From JARRPM01 sp963792815 (GTDB lineage Bacteria > Pseudomonadota > Gammaproteobacteria > Pseudomonadales > Halieaceae): a stretch of DNA of 64,000 bases. A program made the translations under genes and the position numbers. Numbering within the stretch: the first letter of the stretch is position 1; the number at the start of each line of letters is the position of its first letter. This document shows positions 33,409-43,068 of this stretch, one piece after another. Where the stretch lies: positions 1 to 64,000 of the forward strand of contig CAWBXR010000008.1 of assembly GCA_963792815.1 (NCBI GenBank), written 5' to 3'. The notes under the pieces were generated by a model. It was not told where the DNA came from, did no database searches, and saw only the letters and a program-made list of their open reading frames with translations.

Positions 33409-34044
33409 TTGAAAGACGTCTTCGAGCATCGCATCAGCGACCGTTTTCGCGGCTTTTTGCCGGTAGTGGTCGACGTGGAAACCGGTGGTTTCATCGCCGG
33501 TACCGACGCCATCCTGGAAATTGCCGCCTCCACGGTTCGCATGGACGAGGAGGGCCTGCTGGCGGTGCACCGCACCTACGACTTCCATGTGCAGCCTTTC
33601 GAGGGCGCCAATATCGAACAGTCGGCACTGGATTTCACCGGAATCGATCCCTATCACCCGTTCCGGCAGGCGGTACCGGAGGCGGAAGCACTGGACGAGT
33701 TGTTCAAGGTCCTGCGCAAGGAGATCCGCGACCAGAATTGCACCCGGGCCATCCTGGTGGGGCACAACGCCCATTTCGACGCGGGCTTCATCAATGCGGC
33801 GGTTGAACGCTGCGGCATCAAGCGCAACCCGTTCCACCCGTTCTCCTTTTTCGATACAGCCACCCTGTCCGGCCTGGCCTATGGCCAGACAGTACTGGCC
33901 AAGGCCTGCGCCGAGGCAGGGATCGCATTCGACAACAGCGAGGCTCACTCCGCAGCCTACGACGCCGAGCGTACCGCCGAACTGTTCTGTGAGATCGTCA
34001 ATCGCTGGAAAGAGTGCGGTGGCTGGCTGCCCAGCCTGGTGTAG
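33409..34044 (+). CDS. rnt: Ribonuclease T
   Basis: DEDDh 3'-5' exonuclease that trims tRNA and other small RNAs. VVVDVETGGFIAGTDAILEIAA (first acidic pair), ILVGHNAHFDAGFINAA and AHSAAYDAERTAELFCEI carry the catalytic residues. Length 211, normal. It uses a TTG start at 33409, four bases after the pyrC stop. Its N-terminus FEHRISDRFRGFLPVVVDVE is typical of Rnt. Confidence 0.95.
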   Translation: MKDVFEHRISDRFRGFLPVVVDVETGGFIAGTDAILEIAASTVRMDEEGLLAVHRTYDFHVQPFEGANIEQSALDFTGIDPYHPFRQAVPEAEALDELFKVLRKEIRDQNCTRAILVGHNAHFDAGFINAAVERCGIKRNPFHPFSFFDTATLSGLAYGQTVLAKACAEAGIAFDNSEAHSAAYDAERTAELFCEIVNRWKECGGWLPSLV

Positions 34045-34116
34045 GCTGATTTACCTGCGGCCTGCCTGACACGGCCCGGCATCCCGCCAACTGGCATCGG
34101 TGAGAGGAGAGTTTAC

Positions 34117-35037
34117 TTGCCAAAAAAATCGAGCGCCCACAACGAGCAGCGAGCACTGCGATTCAGCCTGTACGGAGTCATTGGCTTCGTTGCATTAGCC
34201 CTGGGCTTCGCCCTGCTGACCAACTCGGATGCCATTCTGTTCGATGGCATCTATTCGCTGATAGCGTTTTGCATGGCGCTGTTGACCCTGAAAGTCGCAA
34301 AGCTGGCGGAGCGACCGGACGATGAACGCTTTCATTTCGGTTATACCGCGATGGAGCCCACACTCAATCTCTTCAAAGCCCTGCTGATCCTGGTCGCCTG
34401 TGTCTACGCCGCAGTTGAAGCGACCAGACGGCTGATGGCGGGCGGCAACCCGGCAGAGTACGGGCTCGCTGTGGTGTATGGCGCCGCGTCGACGCTTGGC
34501 TGTTTCGCCGTGGCGTGGCTCATGTCGCGCGCCGGGAGGCAGAGCCGATCGGGGCTGGTGGCAGTAGAGTCCAGGACCTGGCTGGTGGATGGCCTGCTCA
34601 GCTGCGCGGTCTTCTTCGGTTTCGTTGGCGCCTGGTGGCTGGAGCAATCACCGTGGCCCCAGTACGCGCCGCTGGTGGACCCCATCCTGCTGATTACCAT
34701 TGTCATGCTGGCCCTGCCCGTGCCGCTAGTGATCCTGCGCGACAGCCTCAAGGAAATAGTCTGGATGGCACCGTCGGAGCCAATGGTCGACGAGATCGAG
34801 CAGCGCCTGCTGGATAGCCTGGGCACTGCGGATTACGACCATGTCGAGCTGCGGGTAACCAAGCGCGGCCGCAATACCTATGTGCTCATCCACGTTGTGG
34901 TGGGTGATACATTCGCGATCAACTCGATTGCCGAACTGGACGCAATCCGCAAGCACAGCGAGCGCGCGCTCAAGGGCTGGAACCCGGAAATTGTGATGGA
35001 TATGCTGTTCGTGAAGGACCCGCAACTGGCCCAGTGA
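34117..35037 (+). CDS. Cation diffusion facilitator family transporter
   Basis: 306 residues, six predicted membrane helices in the first 205 residues and a C-terminal ferredoxin-like domain (PSEPMVDEIEQRLL to MLFVKDPQ). The metal-site aspartates are in NSDAILFDGIYSL and the second in SRTWLVDGLLS. CDF proteins export divalent cations such as zinc, iron or manganese in exchange for protons. The specific ion cannot be told. It uses a TTG start at 34117 after GAGAGGAG. Confidence 0.88.
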   Translation: MPKKSSAHNEQRALRFSLYGVIGFVALALGFALLTNSDAILFDGIYSLIAFCMALLTLKVAKLAERPDDERFHFGYTAMEPTLNLFKALLILVACVYAAVEATRRLMAGGNPAEYGLAVVYGAASTLGCFAVAWLMSRAGRQSRSGLVAVESRTWLVDGLLSCAVFFGFVGAWWLEQSPWPQYAPLVDPILLITIVMLALPVPLVILRDSLKEIVWMAPSEPMVDEIEQRLLDSLGTADYDHVELRVTKRGRNTYVLIHVVVGDTFAINSIAELDAIRKHSERALKGWNPEIVMDMLFVKDPQLAQ

Positions 35038-35065
35038 GGGATAGACCCACTGTTGCGGTAAGCGG

Positions 35066-35662
35066 CTAGTCCTCGCCGCTGATCTGGTTGAGGATGGTAT
35101 CCAGCTCCGCCATCAATCCCTCAATGCTGTCGATCCCCAGCAGCTCATACTTGAGCGCTTCCTCCAGCGGCAGCAGCTGGATCAGGGTGCAGGCTACCTG
35201 CCAGGCGTCATCGTAATCCAGCTGGAGGGCCATACGCTGTATATGGGGATGAGTCTCCAGGCTGTGCAGGATGTCCAGCAGGGACTGCCACCGCGGCTCC
35301 ATGGCGATGGGCTCAAGTGCCGGCCGCAACTCCACCTGCCCCACCACCAGGCCATTGGCGCGCACCCCGGTCTCGCCGAGGTCAAACCGCTGGCCGCCCT
35401 GGATCGTCAGGCCCAGCAGGCCATTGGGCAGCTGGTCCCAGTCGATGATGCGCGCAGTGGTGCCGTAATCCCCCAGCTGGGGCGATGCGCTGCCGCGCTG
35501 TGCGACCTCGGCACCGCGACGTATCCACACCACGCCGAAAGCACTGTCGGTCTTCATGCAGTCGCGCACCAGGTCCAGGTAACGCGGCTCAAAAATCTGT
35601 AACGGCATCCGCCCGTAAGGCATCAGCACCCCTGACAGTGGGAACAGCGGCAGCTCGCTCAC
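35066..35662 (-). CDS. Lon substrate-binding domain protein
   Basis: 198 residues. LPLFPLSGVLMPYGRMPLQIFEPRYLDLVRDCM at the start is the Lon N-terminal (LAN) domain; no ATPase or protease domain follows. Such stand-alone proteins are common near YkgJ or DNA repair genes and have no firm role. The start is GTG 35662, after GGGAGTTTCC, and overlaps the stop of the YkgJ gene upstream (GTGA), implying coupled translation. Confidence 0.85.
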   Translation of the reverse strand: MSELPLFPLSGVLMPYGRMPLQIFEPRYLDLVRDCMKTDSAFGVVWIRRGAEVAQRGSASPQLGDYGTTARIIDWDQLPNGLLGLTIQGGQRFDLGETGVRANGLVVGQVELRPALEPIAMEPRWQSLLDILHSLETHPHIQRMALQLDYDDAWQVACTLIQLLPLEEALKYELLGIDSIEGLMAELDTILNQISGED

Positions 35663-35940
35663 AGGAAACTCCCGCCGCTGGAGGCCGGCGGCAGGGTGAG
35701 GATTTCCAGCTCCGCGAGGATCTCCAGCGCCTGCTGCCGGTTGTCCCCGCACACGGCCGGTTCCGCGGCAAACGTCGCGCAAAAACGCGGCCTGCGCGGA
35801 TCGTCGAAGAGCTCGCAGCGCAGGTCGGTATCAAGGTGAATACAGCGCTCCCCCGCCGCCTTGCCCCGGGGCATGCCGTGATAGGGCCTGCTGATCGATG
35901 GTGCTATACAACAGGCGCCGCAGCCCTCTCGACATTGCAT
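35659..35940 (-). CDS. YkgJ-family cysteine cluster protein
   Basis: 93 residues from ATG 35940. MQCREGCGACCIAPSIS and later CIHLDTDLRCELFDDPRRPRFCATFAAEPAVCG carry the eight spaced cysteines expected to bind an Fe-S cluster or zinc. It belongs to the YkgJ/UPF0153-type family. Its ATG overlaps the stop of the RND exporter gene in an ATGA arrangement and its stop overlaps the Lon-domain gene, so four frames here are translationally linked. Confidence 0.85.
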   Translation of the reverse strand: MQCREGCGACCIAPSISRPYHGMPRGKAAGERCIHLDTDLRCELFDDPRRPRFCATFAAEPAVCGDNRQQALEILAELEILTLPPASSGGSFL

Positions 35941-36935
35941 CAAGCGCCCTCCGGTCCCAGCGGTTTGACCAGCACAATCAACAGCGGCAACAGCAACAGC
36001 GCACCGAGCACCGCGGCCACCATGGCCATCACGGTGAGCAGGCCAAAGTAGATACTGGGGGTAAAGCTGGACAGGGTCAGCATCGAGAAGCCGATCACCA
36101 CCGTCACCGTGGTGTAGTACATGGCCCGGCCAATACTGTTATGGCAGCGGAACATGGCCGCGCGGTAGTCCCGGTCCACTTCAAACTCCTTCATGAACCT
36201 GTGCACGTAGTGGATGCAGTCGTCCACGCCGATGCCGACCACGATGGCGGCGATGGTGATGGTCATGATATCCAGCGGTATTCCCAGCAGCCCCATAATG
36301 CCCAGTACCATCCCGGCAGCCAGCATATTGGGGGCTAACGCAATCAGGGACAGGGACAGGGAGCGAAACAGGGCCAGGAACATCAGCATGATAGCCAGGA
36401 AGACCGCGCCGATGGTCAATATCTGGGAGCGAAACAGGCTCTGCAGCACGTTGTTGTAGAGCACCAGCATACCGGTAAATTGAATCCTGTCCGGGGCAAT
36501 ACCGAGCTTGTCGGTGAGATCGGCGCGCAACTGCTTCAGGAACTGGTCGCGGCGCAGGTCCTTGCTGGTTTCCTTGACCCGCACGGTGACCCGCGCCTGC
36601 TCACGCTCCCTGGAAAAATACGGGTCCACCATCAGGCCGCTGACATCCGGCGGCAGGCTTTTCTGCACAATGGCCAGCTCGACACTGCCGATGTCGTCAC
36701 CCAGCAGGTTCTTGACCACGGAGAAGACCGTGGACAGTGACAGCACTTTACCGGTTTCCGGCAGTGCGTCTACATAGTTGTGTACCGCATCCAGCTCGCG
36801 CATTCCGCCCAGGCTGAACCAGTAGCTGGGCTTGAAAGACTCGCCGCTACCGGCGAAATCGTCGCCGTCACTGTCGAACTCGTCGTCCCATTCATCTCCA
36901 CGCGGCGGGGGCGGGAGCAGCCCCGAAGTCCTCAC
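35940..36935 (-). CDS. RND/MMPL-family exporter, C-terminal part
   Basis: 331 residues that belong with the gene at 36932-38539. It opens DEWDDEFDSDGDDF, has the periplasmic segment VDPYFSREREQARVTVRVKETSKD, and ends with a bundle of helices holding IVVGIGVDDCIHYVHRFMKEF, the RND motif with the acidic residue in helix 10. It is the second half of an 866-residue RND protein of the type found with lipid or hopanoid export. The split falls in a low-complexity linker; a single restored base near 36934 joins the two halves in one frame. Confidence 0.85.
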   Translation of the reverse strand: MRTSGLLPPPPRGDEWDDEFDSDGDDFAGSGESFKPSYWFSLGGMRELDAVHNYVDALPETGKVLSLSTVFSVVKNLLGDDIGSVELAIVQKSLPPDVSGLMVDPYFSREREQARVTVRVKETSKDLRRDQFLKQLRADLTDKLGIAPDRIQFTGMLVLYNNVLQSLFRSQILTIGAVFLAIMLMFLALFRSLSLSLIALAPNMLAAGMVLGIMGLLGIPLDIMTITIAAIVVGIGVDDCIHYVHRFMKEFEVDRDYRAAMFRCHNSIGRAMYYTTVTVVIGFSMLTLSSFTPSIYFGLLTVMAMVAAVLGALLLLPLLIVLVKPLGPEGA

Positions 36936-38539
36936 CGTCCTGCGGCAAAGGGATCGTCCGCCGCCACCGGCGTGGCACTGGCCGCCGGAGCCGTCTCCAG
37001 CCCGGGCAGCGGCTGGTCCATATCGAGCGGCGCGAGGATGATATCCAGCGGGATAGTGCCACCAAGCTGGGAGTCCAGCAGCTCCATACCCTGGTAGATC
37101 TCCGTGGACTTGTGGAAATAGTCGATAAAACGGTTTTCCACCTGCAAACGACTGATTCCTACCAGTGTCAGCACCACCAGCACGCCACTGACCACCAGGA
37201 TAGAGCGGCCGTGACCGTCCACAAAGCGCGCAAACAGCGCGGTGAGCGGAGCGTCGGTGCCCGCGTGCCGGTGGGGCCTGCCCGCCGGCCAGACCAGCAT
37301 CATGCAGGGCACCAGGATAAAGTTCAGCACCAGCGCCAGCGCGATACCGGCTGTCATCATCCAGCCGAAATCGATAACCGGCTGGATCCCCGACACCACC
37401 AGCGAGACGAAGGCGACGATGGTGGTAATACCGGTGTAGATACAGGGAATCGCCATCAGCTGAACGGTGCGCAGGACCCGCTCATGCAGGTCGCCATCGG
37501 GTTCCAGCGCATGGAGCTCACGGTAGCGAACGATAAGGTGGATCGCGATGGCCAGGGTGATGATCAGCAGGACCGCCACGAAATTGGAGGAAATAACCGT
37601 CATGCGCCAGTCCAGCGCGCCCAGCAGTCCCAGCATAATGACAACCGTGGCACTGCAGGTCACCAGGGGGATCACCACCCAGCGCACCCGCCGGAAAATA
37701 AGCGCCAGCACCAGCAGCATCACACCCAGAATGGCGGCACCGAAGACCACCAGGTCGCGGGCGATAAAACTCACCATGTCCGCCGCAATCATCGGCACGC
37801 CGCCCACGAACAGATCGGCGTAGGGTTTGTAACGCGAGGCGATCTCCCGCACCTGTTCTACCATGCGGCTTTGTGAATCCAGCGCCACCGCTGTATGCGC
37901 CTTGAACGCCGCCTCGACCTCGGCGAGTTCCTTCTGCTCGTCGGGCGCGAGGCCCTCGCGGTCACGCTTGATACGCAGGGAGTCGCGGGTAGCCAGCAGG
38001 TCGTAGTAGAACTCGTCCCGCTTGAGGTTGATCTGGACCGCGGTGAGGGTGCCCTCCCGGCTGGCCAGCAGTTCGGCGTAGATCGGGCTGGTGGTCAACT
38101 CCTTCAGCACGAGGTCCCGGTCGATGCCCGGAGTTTCCAGGCTCGGCAGCGGCTCCGGCGAGCTGATGTCCGACAGGGTCACCGGCGGACTCTCCAGCAG
38201 CGGCACATCCCAGACGGTGACCACGGACGAGACGCCATCGAGCTCGCGCAGCTCGTCCGCCATGCGGCGCAGGGGCTGCAGTGACTCGTCGGAAAGCAGC
38301 GGCGCCCGGGGCTGCCAGGTGATCAGCAGGAACTCTTCCGAGCTGTATTCAGAACTGATCTGGCGATAGAACTCCAGGGAGGGATCCCCCTGCAACATCA
38401 GCGAATCCGCCGAGGCATCGAGCTTGATCTTGTCCAGCTGGGTGGCAAACCCCCCCACCAGCAGCGCCGTCAGGCCCAGCACCAGCCATGGGCGTCCCAG
38501 GACCAGACGGTCATAGGCAGACAGCAGAAGGTCATTCAT
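36932..38539 (-). CDS. RND/MMPL-family exporter, N-terminal part
   Basis: 535 residues: the first membrane helix, a large periplasmic domain (LQGDPSLEFYRQISSEYSSEEFLLI and following), five helices with LLIITLAIAIHLIVRYREL (RND helix 4 region), and the start of the second periplasmic loop. It stops at a TGA that overlaps the GTG of the next frame. Predicted substrate class: lipids or hydrophobic compounds, by analogy. Start ATG 38539, two bases after the mpl stop. Confidence 0.85.
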   Translation of the reverse strand: MNDLLLSAYDRLVLGRPWLVLGLTALLVGGFATQLDKIKLDASADSLMLQGDPSLEFYRQISSEYSSEEFLLITWQPRAPLLSDESLQPLRRMADELRELDGVSSVVTVWDVPLLESPPVTLSDISSPEPLPSLETPGIDRDLVLKELTTSPIYAELLASREGTLTAVQINLKRDEFYYDLLATRDSLRIKRDREGLAPDEQKELAEVEAAFKAHTAVALDSQSRMVEQVREIASRYKPYADLFVGGVPMIAADMVSFIARDLVVFGAAILGVMLLVLALIFRRVRWVVIPLVTCSATVVIMLGLLGALDWRMTVISSNFVAVLLIITLAIAIHLIVRYRELHALEPDGDLHERVLRTVQLMAIPCIYTGITTIVAFVSLVVSGIQPVIDFGWMMTAGIALALVLNFILVPCMMLVWPAGRPHRHAGTDAPLTALFARFVDGHGRSILVVSGVLVVLTLVGISRLQVENRFIDYFHKSTEIYQGMELLDSQLGGTIPLDIILAPLDMDQPLPGLETAPAASATPVAADDPFAAGR

Positions 38540-38541
38540 GG

Positions 38542-39921
38542 TTACTTGCCCTGATTATCCAATTGGTTCAGCAGCTTCTGGTGAATGCCACCAAAACTGC
38601 CGTTGCTCATAACCACTATCTGGTCGCCGGGCCTGGCCTCGGCCGCCACCTGTTGCACCAGCTCATCGATATCCCGCAGCAGATGCGCCGGCACCGGGCT
38701 TTGTTGGACCACGCTTTCCAGCGACCAGTTCATTGTCGGCGGCTGGAACCAGTACACCAGGTCCGCGTCGGCGGTAGACCCGGCCAGCTGACTGCGATGC
38801 TCTCCCATACGCATGGTATTTGATCTCGGTTCAACCAGGGCGATCAGGCGCCCGTCACCGGCCCGCGCGCGCAGGCCCTGCAAAGTGGTGGCGATGGCGG
38901 TGGGGTGGTGGGCAAAATCGTCGTATACCGCGATATCGCGCACCCGCCCCAGCAACTCCAGGCGTCGCTTTACGCCGCCGAATTCCGCCAGTGCGGCCGC
39001 TGCGACGGCCGGTGTCACGCCCACATGACGCGCCGCGGACATCGCCGCCAGGGCGTTCTCCACATTGTGCAGACCGCATTGGGTCCAGGTGATGTCCAGT
39101 GGCGGCTCTTGGCACCTGTGGAGGCGGAAAGCGGAGCCGTCCGCGGCCAGCAGCTCGGCGCGCCAGTCGGCACCGGGAGCCTCGCCCACGCCGAAGGAGG
39201 CAAGCGGTGTCCAGCAACCCATGGCAAGGGTCTCTTCGACAGCCGCTACCCCATGGGGTTTTACGATGAGGCCATCGCCCGGTACGCAGCGCACCAGGTG
39301 GTGAAACTGCCGCTGGATCGCCTTGAGGTCGTCAAAGATGTCCGCGTGGTCAAACTCGAGGTTGTTGATCGCCAGGGTGCGGGGCCGGTAGTGGATGAAC
39401 TTGGAGCGCTTGTCGAAGAAGGCCGTATCGTACTCGTCTGCCTCCACCACAAAAAAATCAGAGTTCCCCGGGCGCGCGGAAACGCCGAAATTCGCGGGCA
39501 CGCCGCCGATGAGAAACCCCGGCGCCATGCCGGCATATTCCAGGATCCAGGCCAGCAGGCTGCTGGTAGTTGTCTTGCCGTGGGTACCCGAGACAGCCAG
39601 CACCCATTTGTCCCGCAACAGGTTCTCGGCCAGCCACTGGGGACCGGATGTATAGGCCAGGCCGTTATTGAGCATGTACTCCACGGCGGGGTTGCCACGG
39701 GTCATGGCGTTGCCGACGACCACGCAGTCCGGGCGATCGTGCAGGTGCTCGGGCAGGTAGCCCTCCATCAGGTCGATACCCGCCGCGCGCAGCTGGGTGC
39801 TCATGGGCGGGTAGACGGCCGTATCGGAACCCGTTACCCGGAAACCCATCTCCCTGGCCAACAAGGCGATGCCGCCCATGAAGGTGCCGCAGATCCCCAG
39901 GATGTGAATGTGCCCTTTCAA
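38542..39921 (-). CDS. mpl: UDP-MurNAc:tripeptide ligase Mpl
   Basis: 459 residues from TTG 39921, preceded by GGAGATCTGG. Recycles murein tripeptide L-Ala-D-Glu-mDAP onto UDP-MurNAc. HIHILGICGTFMGGIALLAREMG, the ATP loop VSGTHGKTTTSSLLAWILE, NNLEFDHADIFDDL and YDDFAHHPTAIATTL identify it as Mpl rather than MurC. The frame remains open to ATG 40005 but family comparison supports the TTG. Confidence 0.95.
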   Translation of the reverse strand: MKGHIHILGICGTFMGGIALLAREMGFRVTGSDTAVYPPMSTQLRAAGIDLMEGYLPEHLHDRPDCVVVGNAMTRGNPAVEYMLNNGLAYTSGPQWLAENLLRDKWVLAVSGTHGKTTTSSLLAWILEYAGMAPGFLIGGVPANFGVSARPGNSDFFVVEADEYDTAFFDKRSKFIHYRPRTLAINNLEFDHADIFDDLKAIQRQFHHLVRCVPGDGLIVKPHGVAAVEETLAMGCWTPLASFGVGEAPGADWRAELLAADGSAFRLHRCQEPPLDITWTQCGLHNVENALAAMSAARHVGVTPAVAAAALAEFGGVKRRLELLGRVRDIAVYDDFAHHPTAIATTLQGLRARAGDGRLIALVEPRSNTMRMGEHRSQLAGSTADADLVYWFQPPTMNWSLESVVQQSPVPAHLLRDIDELVQQVAAEARPGDQIVVMSNGSFGGIHQKLLNQLDNQGK

Positions 39922-40118
39922 CCAGATCTCCTCAAACAAAGCGGGCAATGGTAGCACGCGGCCGGCAGGTGCCACAGGTATCGGCACGCAGAAAACGCCC
40001 TCCAAGGTCTACAAACGGCGCCAAGTTTCGTATGATGACGCCTGCCTGAAACACCCGGGCCAGTTTCGTGGCCAACCAGGGGCCATGGACATGGCCCGCC
40101 AGCGAGGAGCCAGCTCCA

Positions 40119-41387
40119 ATGTCGAAGAAAAATGCCTTCTACGCCCAGTCCGGGGGTGTTACCGCAGTCATCAACGCATCCGCCTGCGGCGTCATCGAAA
40201 CCGCCCGCAAGCACCGCGACCGGATCGGCAAGGTCTACGCCGGCCGCAACGGCATTATCGGCGCACTGCAGGAAGACCTGATCGATACCGGCAAGGAGAG
40301 CAAGGCGGCGATTCGCGGCCTGCTGACCACACCCTCGGGGGCATTCGGGTCCTGCCGGCACAAGCTCAAGAGCCTGGAGGAGAACCGGGCGGAATATGAG
40401 CGCCTTATCGAAGTGTTCAAGGCACACAATATCGGCTACTTCTTCTATAACGGTGGCGGCGATTCCGCCGATACCTGCCTGAAAGTCTCCCAGTTAAGCG
40501 CCACCATGGGTTACCCGCTGCAGGCCATCCATGTGCCCAAGACCATCGACAACGACCTGCCCCTGACCGACAACTGCCCTGGTTTCGGCTCGGTGGCGAA
40601 GTACGTTGCCATTTCAACCCGTGAGGCCGCGCTGGACGTCGCCTCCATGTGTGAGACCTCCACCAAGGTTTTCATTCTCGAGGTCATGGGCCGCCACGCG
40701 GGCTGGATCGCCGCCGCTGCCGGACTGGCTGCCGAGAACGAGGGGGATGCGCCGCACATCATCCTGTTTCCCGAGATCGCCTTTGACCGGGAGAAATTTC
40801 TCGCCCGGGTCAAGCGCACCGTAAAGCAGCGCGGTTACTGCGTGATCGTGGCCTCCGAGGGCGCCCAATACAAGGACGGGCGCTTCCTGGCCGAGTCCGG
40901 TTTGAAGGACGCTTTCGGCCACAGCCAGCTGGGCGGTCTTGCGCCCTACCTGGCCGGGTTGGTTAAAGACGAACTGGGCTACAAGTACCACTGGGCCGTG
41001 GCGGATTATCTGCAGCGGTCCGCCCGCCATATCGCCTCGGCTACCGATGTCGAGCAGGCCTATGCCCTGGGTGAGGCGGCGGTGGAATTCGCCCTGCGCG
41101 GGGACAACGCCGTGATGCCCTGTATCGTTCGCGGCAAGGGCAAGCGCTACAGCTGGTCTATCGGCGAGGCGGAGCTTGAAGACGTGGCCAATCGGGAGAA
41201 GAAAATGCCGCGCCACTACATCAGCCGGGACGGGTTTGGCATCACCCCCGAGGCCCGCGACTACCTGGCGCCCCTGATCGCCGGGGAGGCCTACCCGCAG
41301 TATCGCAACGGCATGCCCGTGTACGTGACGCTGAAAAACACCCCGGTACCCAGGAAGCTGAAAAAACGCTTCAAGGTCGTCCGCTAG
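40119..41387 (+). CDS. pfp: Diphosphate-dependent 6-phosphofructokinase
   Basis: 422 residues from ATG 40119 (GAGGAG upstream). YAQSGGVTAVINASACG is the phosphate loop; NGGGDSADTCLKVS with the Asp in place of the ATP-enzyme glycine, and PKTIDNDLPLTDNCPGFGS with the Lys before TIDND, are the marks of the PPi-using group. Catalyses fructose-6-phosphate + PPi to fructose-1,6-bisphosphate + Pi, reversibly. The frame is open upstream to 40068 but MSKKNAFYAQSGG is the likely N-terminus. It is divergent from mpl. Confidence 0.92.
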   Translation: MSKKNAFYAQSGGVTAVINASACGVIETARKHRDRIGKVYAGRNGIIGALQEDLIDTGKESKAAIRGLLTTPSGAFGSCRHKLKSLEENRAEYERLIEVFKAHNIGYFFYNGGGDSADTCLKVSQLSATMGYPLQAIHVPKTIDNDLPLTDNCPGFGSVAKYVAISTREAALDVASMCETSTKVFILEVMGRHAGWIAAAAGLAAENEGDAPHIILFPEIAFDREKFLARVKRTVKQRGYCVIVASEGAQYKDGRFLAESGLKDAFGHSQLGGLAPYLAGLVKDELGYKYHWAVADYLQRSARHIASATDVEQAYALGEAAVEFALRGDNAVMPCIVRGKGKRYSWSIGEAELEDVANREKKMPRHYISRDGFGITPEARDYLAPLIAGEAYPQYRNGMPVYVTLKNTPVPRKLKKRFKVVR

Positions 41388-41523
41388 GGTCTATAGCGAA
41401 TTACCGCGCACGACACGGCGACCCTTCGCTCAAGGGAAATATTTGCCAGAATCGGGCAAGATTTCAGCGTTAACTGCCTGTACAATGCGCGCCTCCATAG
41501 TGAAGCAGAGCGAAGGCACTTTT

Positions 41524-42162
41524 ATGTACAACAATAGCAATTTCAACCGCTGGCGCCGCCACCCCTGGCACGGCCTGCACGCCCGCGCGGACGGTGCCAA
41601 AGAGGATGTCGTCCAGGTCTACGTGGAAATGACGCCTGATGACGTGGTCAAGTATGAACTGGACAAGAGTTCGGGCTTCCTGATGGTCGACCGCCCCCAG
41701 CGGACCACCTCCAGCCCCCCCGCACTCTACGGCTTCATCCCCCGCACCTACTGCGCCGAGGAAGTGGCCAAGCGCTGCCCCCACGCGGAAGTGGCCGACG
41801 GCGACCCGCTGGATATCTGCGTGTTCTCCGAGCGCCACATCACTCGCGCCGACATCATCCTCAAGGCCCGCGTCGTGGGCGGCATCCAGATGATTGACGG
41901 CGGCGAGGCGGATGACAAGATCGTTGCGGTACTTGCGGGCGACAACATCTGGGGAGACGTGCACGATATCGCCGACCTGCCTGCGATCAAGACCGAACGC
42001 CTGCAGCATTATTTCTCGACCTACAAGATGATTCCGGGCAAGGAGAGCAACGTCAAGGTGGACTTCGTCTACGGTCGCGAAGAGGCATTGAAAGTCATAG
42101 CGGCTGCCGAGCTGGACTACCAGAACCACTACGGGCACCTGCACCAGCAAGCCAGGACCTGA
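41524..42162 (+). CDS. ppa: Inorganic pyrophosphatase
   Basis: 212 residues from ATG 41524. PALYGFIPRTYCAEEVAKR, then the catalytic signature DGDPLDICVFSE and ADDKIVAVLAGD are family I soluble pyrophosphatase. It hydrolyses PPi, the donor of the PFK encoded just upstream, so the pair acts on the same pool in opposite ways. It is separated from pfp by 136 bases and probably has its own promoter. Confidence 0.93.
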   Translation: MYNNSNFNRWRRHPWHGLHARADGAKEDVVQVYVEMTPDDVVKYELDKSSGFLMVDRPQRTTSSPPALYGFIPRTYCAEEVAKRCPHAEVADGDPLDICVFSERHITRADIILKARVVGGIQMIDGGEADDKIVAVLAGDNIWGDVHDIADLPAIKTERLQHYFSTYKMIPGKESNVKVDFVYGREEALKVIAAAELDYQNHYGHLHQQART

Positions 42163-42232
42163 GCCCGCCCGGGCCTCTCTTGCCGAGGCAACCCGGGCAT
42201 CATCGCTGATTTTCCGACCGGCCCTGCCGCTG

Positions 42233-42976
42233 TTATTGCGGGGCCGGGCACCAGCCCGGTGCAACGGACACATAATCAGCCATGATCTGCGCCAGTTCTG
42301 CCCTGATTTCCTCAGCCAGCAGCAGCGGCTCTCCCTGTTCCTCACACTCCCACCAGCAGGCCAGCAGCATCGCCGCGGTCAACTGCTGCCCGCAGGCGGT
42401 GGCCAGGGGCGCATAGCTCAGGTGCCAGCGCTCCGGCGCGACGCCACCCCTGTCCGAGTCGTAAGGACGATAAAAACCGTGGGACTCCCCCCGCGCCATG
42501 CGCTGGTCCAGCCACTGGTGCAGGGGGTCGAACATGCCCCCCGGCGCCACCTCCTGGGGGCAGAGTTGCAGCTGGTAGCCGGCAGGCATTGCCGCCGCGT
42601 CGTAGACATCCAGGTCGGTGCCCCAGTGATGGCGGGAAGTACCGGGTATCGCAGAATAACGCAGGATTGCCCGCAGCTGGTCACGGCGGCACAGGCTGGC
42701 AATGGGGACCTCCAGCCCGGCATCGTCGTGCACCCTGCGCTGGCCGCTGGCCTTGCCGTTCCAGATGGCGAGCTGGCGGGCGTAGGAACGGAAACTGCTG
42801 GCGATAGCCAGGTCGAACCCGGCGGCCAGGGCGTCTTCGCGAAGTGCCATGAAGGCATCTGCCGCCTCCCCCTGCAGCCTGTGGCCCGAGGGCAGTGTCG
42901 ACAGGTGGGTTTCCGCGCGCCCGGTAAGCTGGGCTGGGTCAAGGGTCAGGGCCAACAAGGATCCTCTCCGGTACAT
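42233..42976 (-). CDS. LD/DD-carboxypeptidase of the LdcB/VanY type
   Basis: 247 residues from ATG 42976. Zinc ligands are seen in SRHHWGTDLDVYD (SxHxxGxxxD) and WHLSYAP (the distal His). LAIASSFRSYARQLAIWNGKASG is the usual N-terminal part. M15B peptidases of this kind trim the stem peptide of peptidoglycan. No signal peptide is obvious from this start, so it may be cytoplasmic as LdcA-type recycling enzymes are, although another start further upstream (43051) is possible. Confidence 0.83.
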   Translation of the reverse strand: MYRRGSLLALTLDPAQLTGRAETHLSTLPSGHRLQGEAADAFMALREDALAAGFDLAIASSFRSYARQLAIWNGKASGQRRVHDDAGLEVPIASLCRRDQLRAILRYSAIPGTSRHHWGTDLDVYDAAAMPAGYQLQLCPQEVAPGGMFDPLHQWLDQRMARGESHGFYRPYDSDRGGVAPERWHLSYAPLATACGQQLTAAMLLACWWECEEQGEPLLLAEEIRAELAQIMADYVSVAPGWCPAPQ

Positions 42977-43068
42977 CAGGGATACGCCCCTTGCCCGCTT
43001 TATCGAAACAGGCACAATGGCGTCTTTAACGAGGCATCCTAACGCGGACACAGGGACAGCAACAAGGC

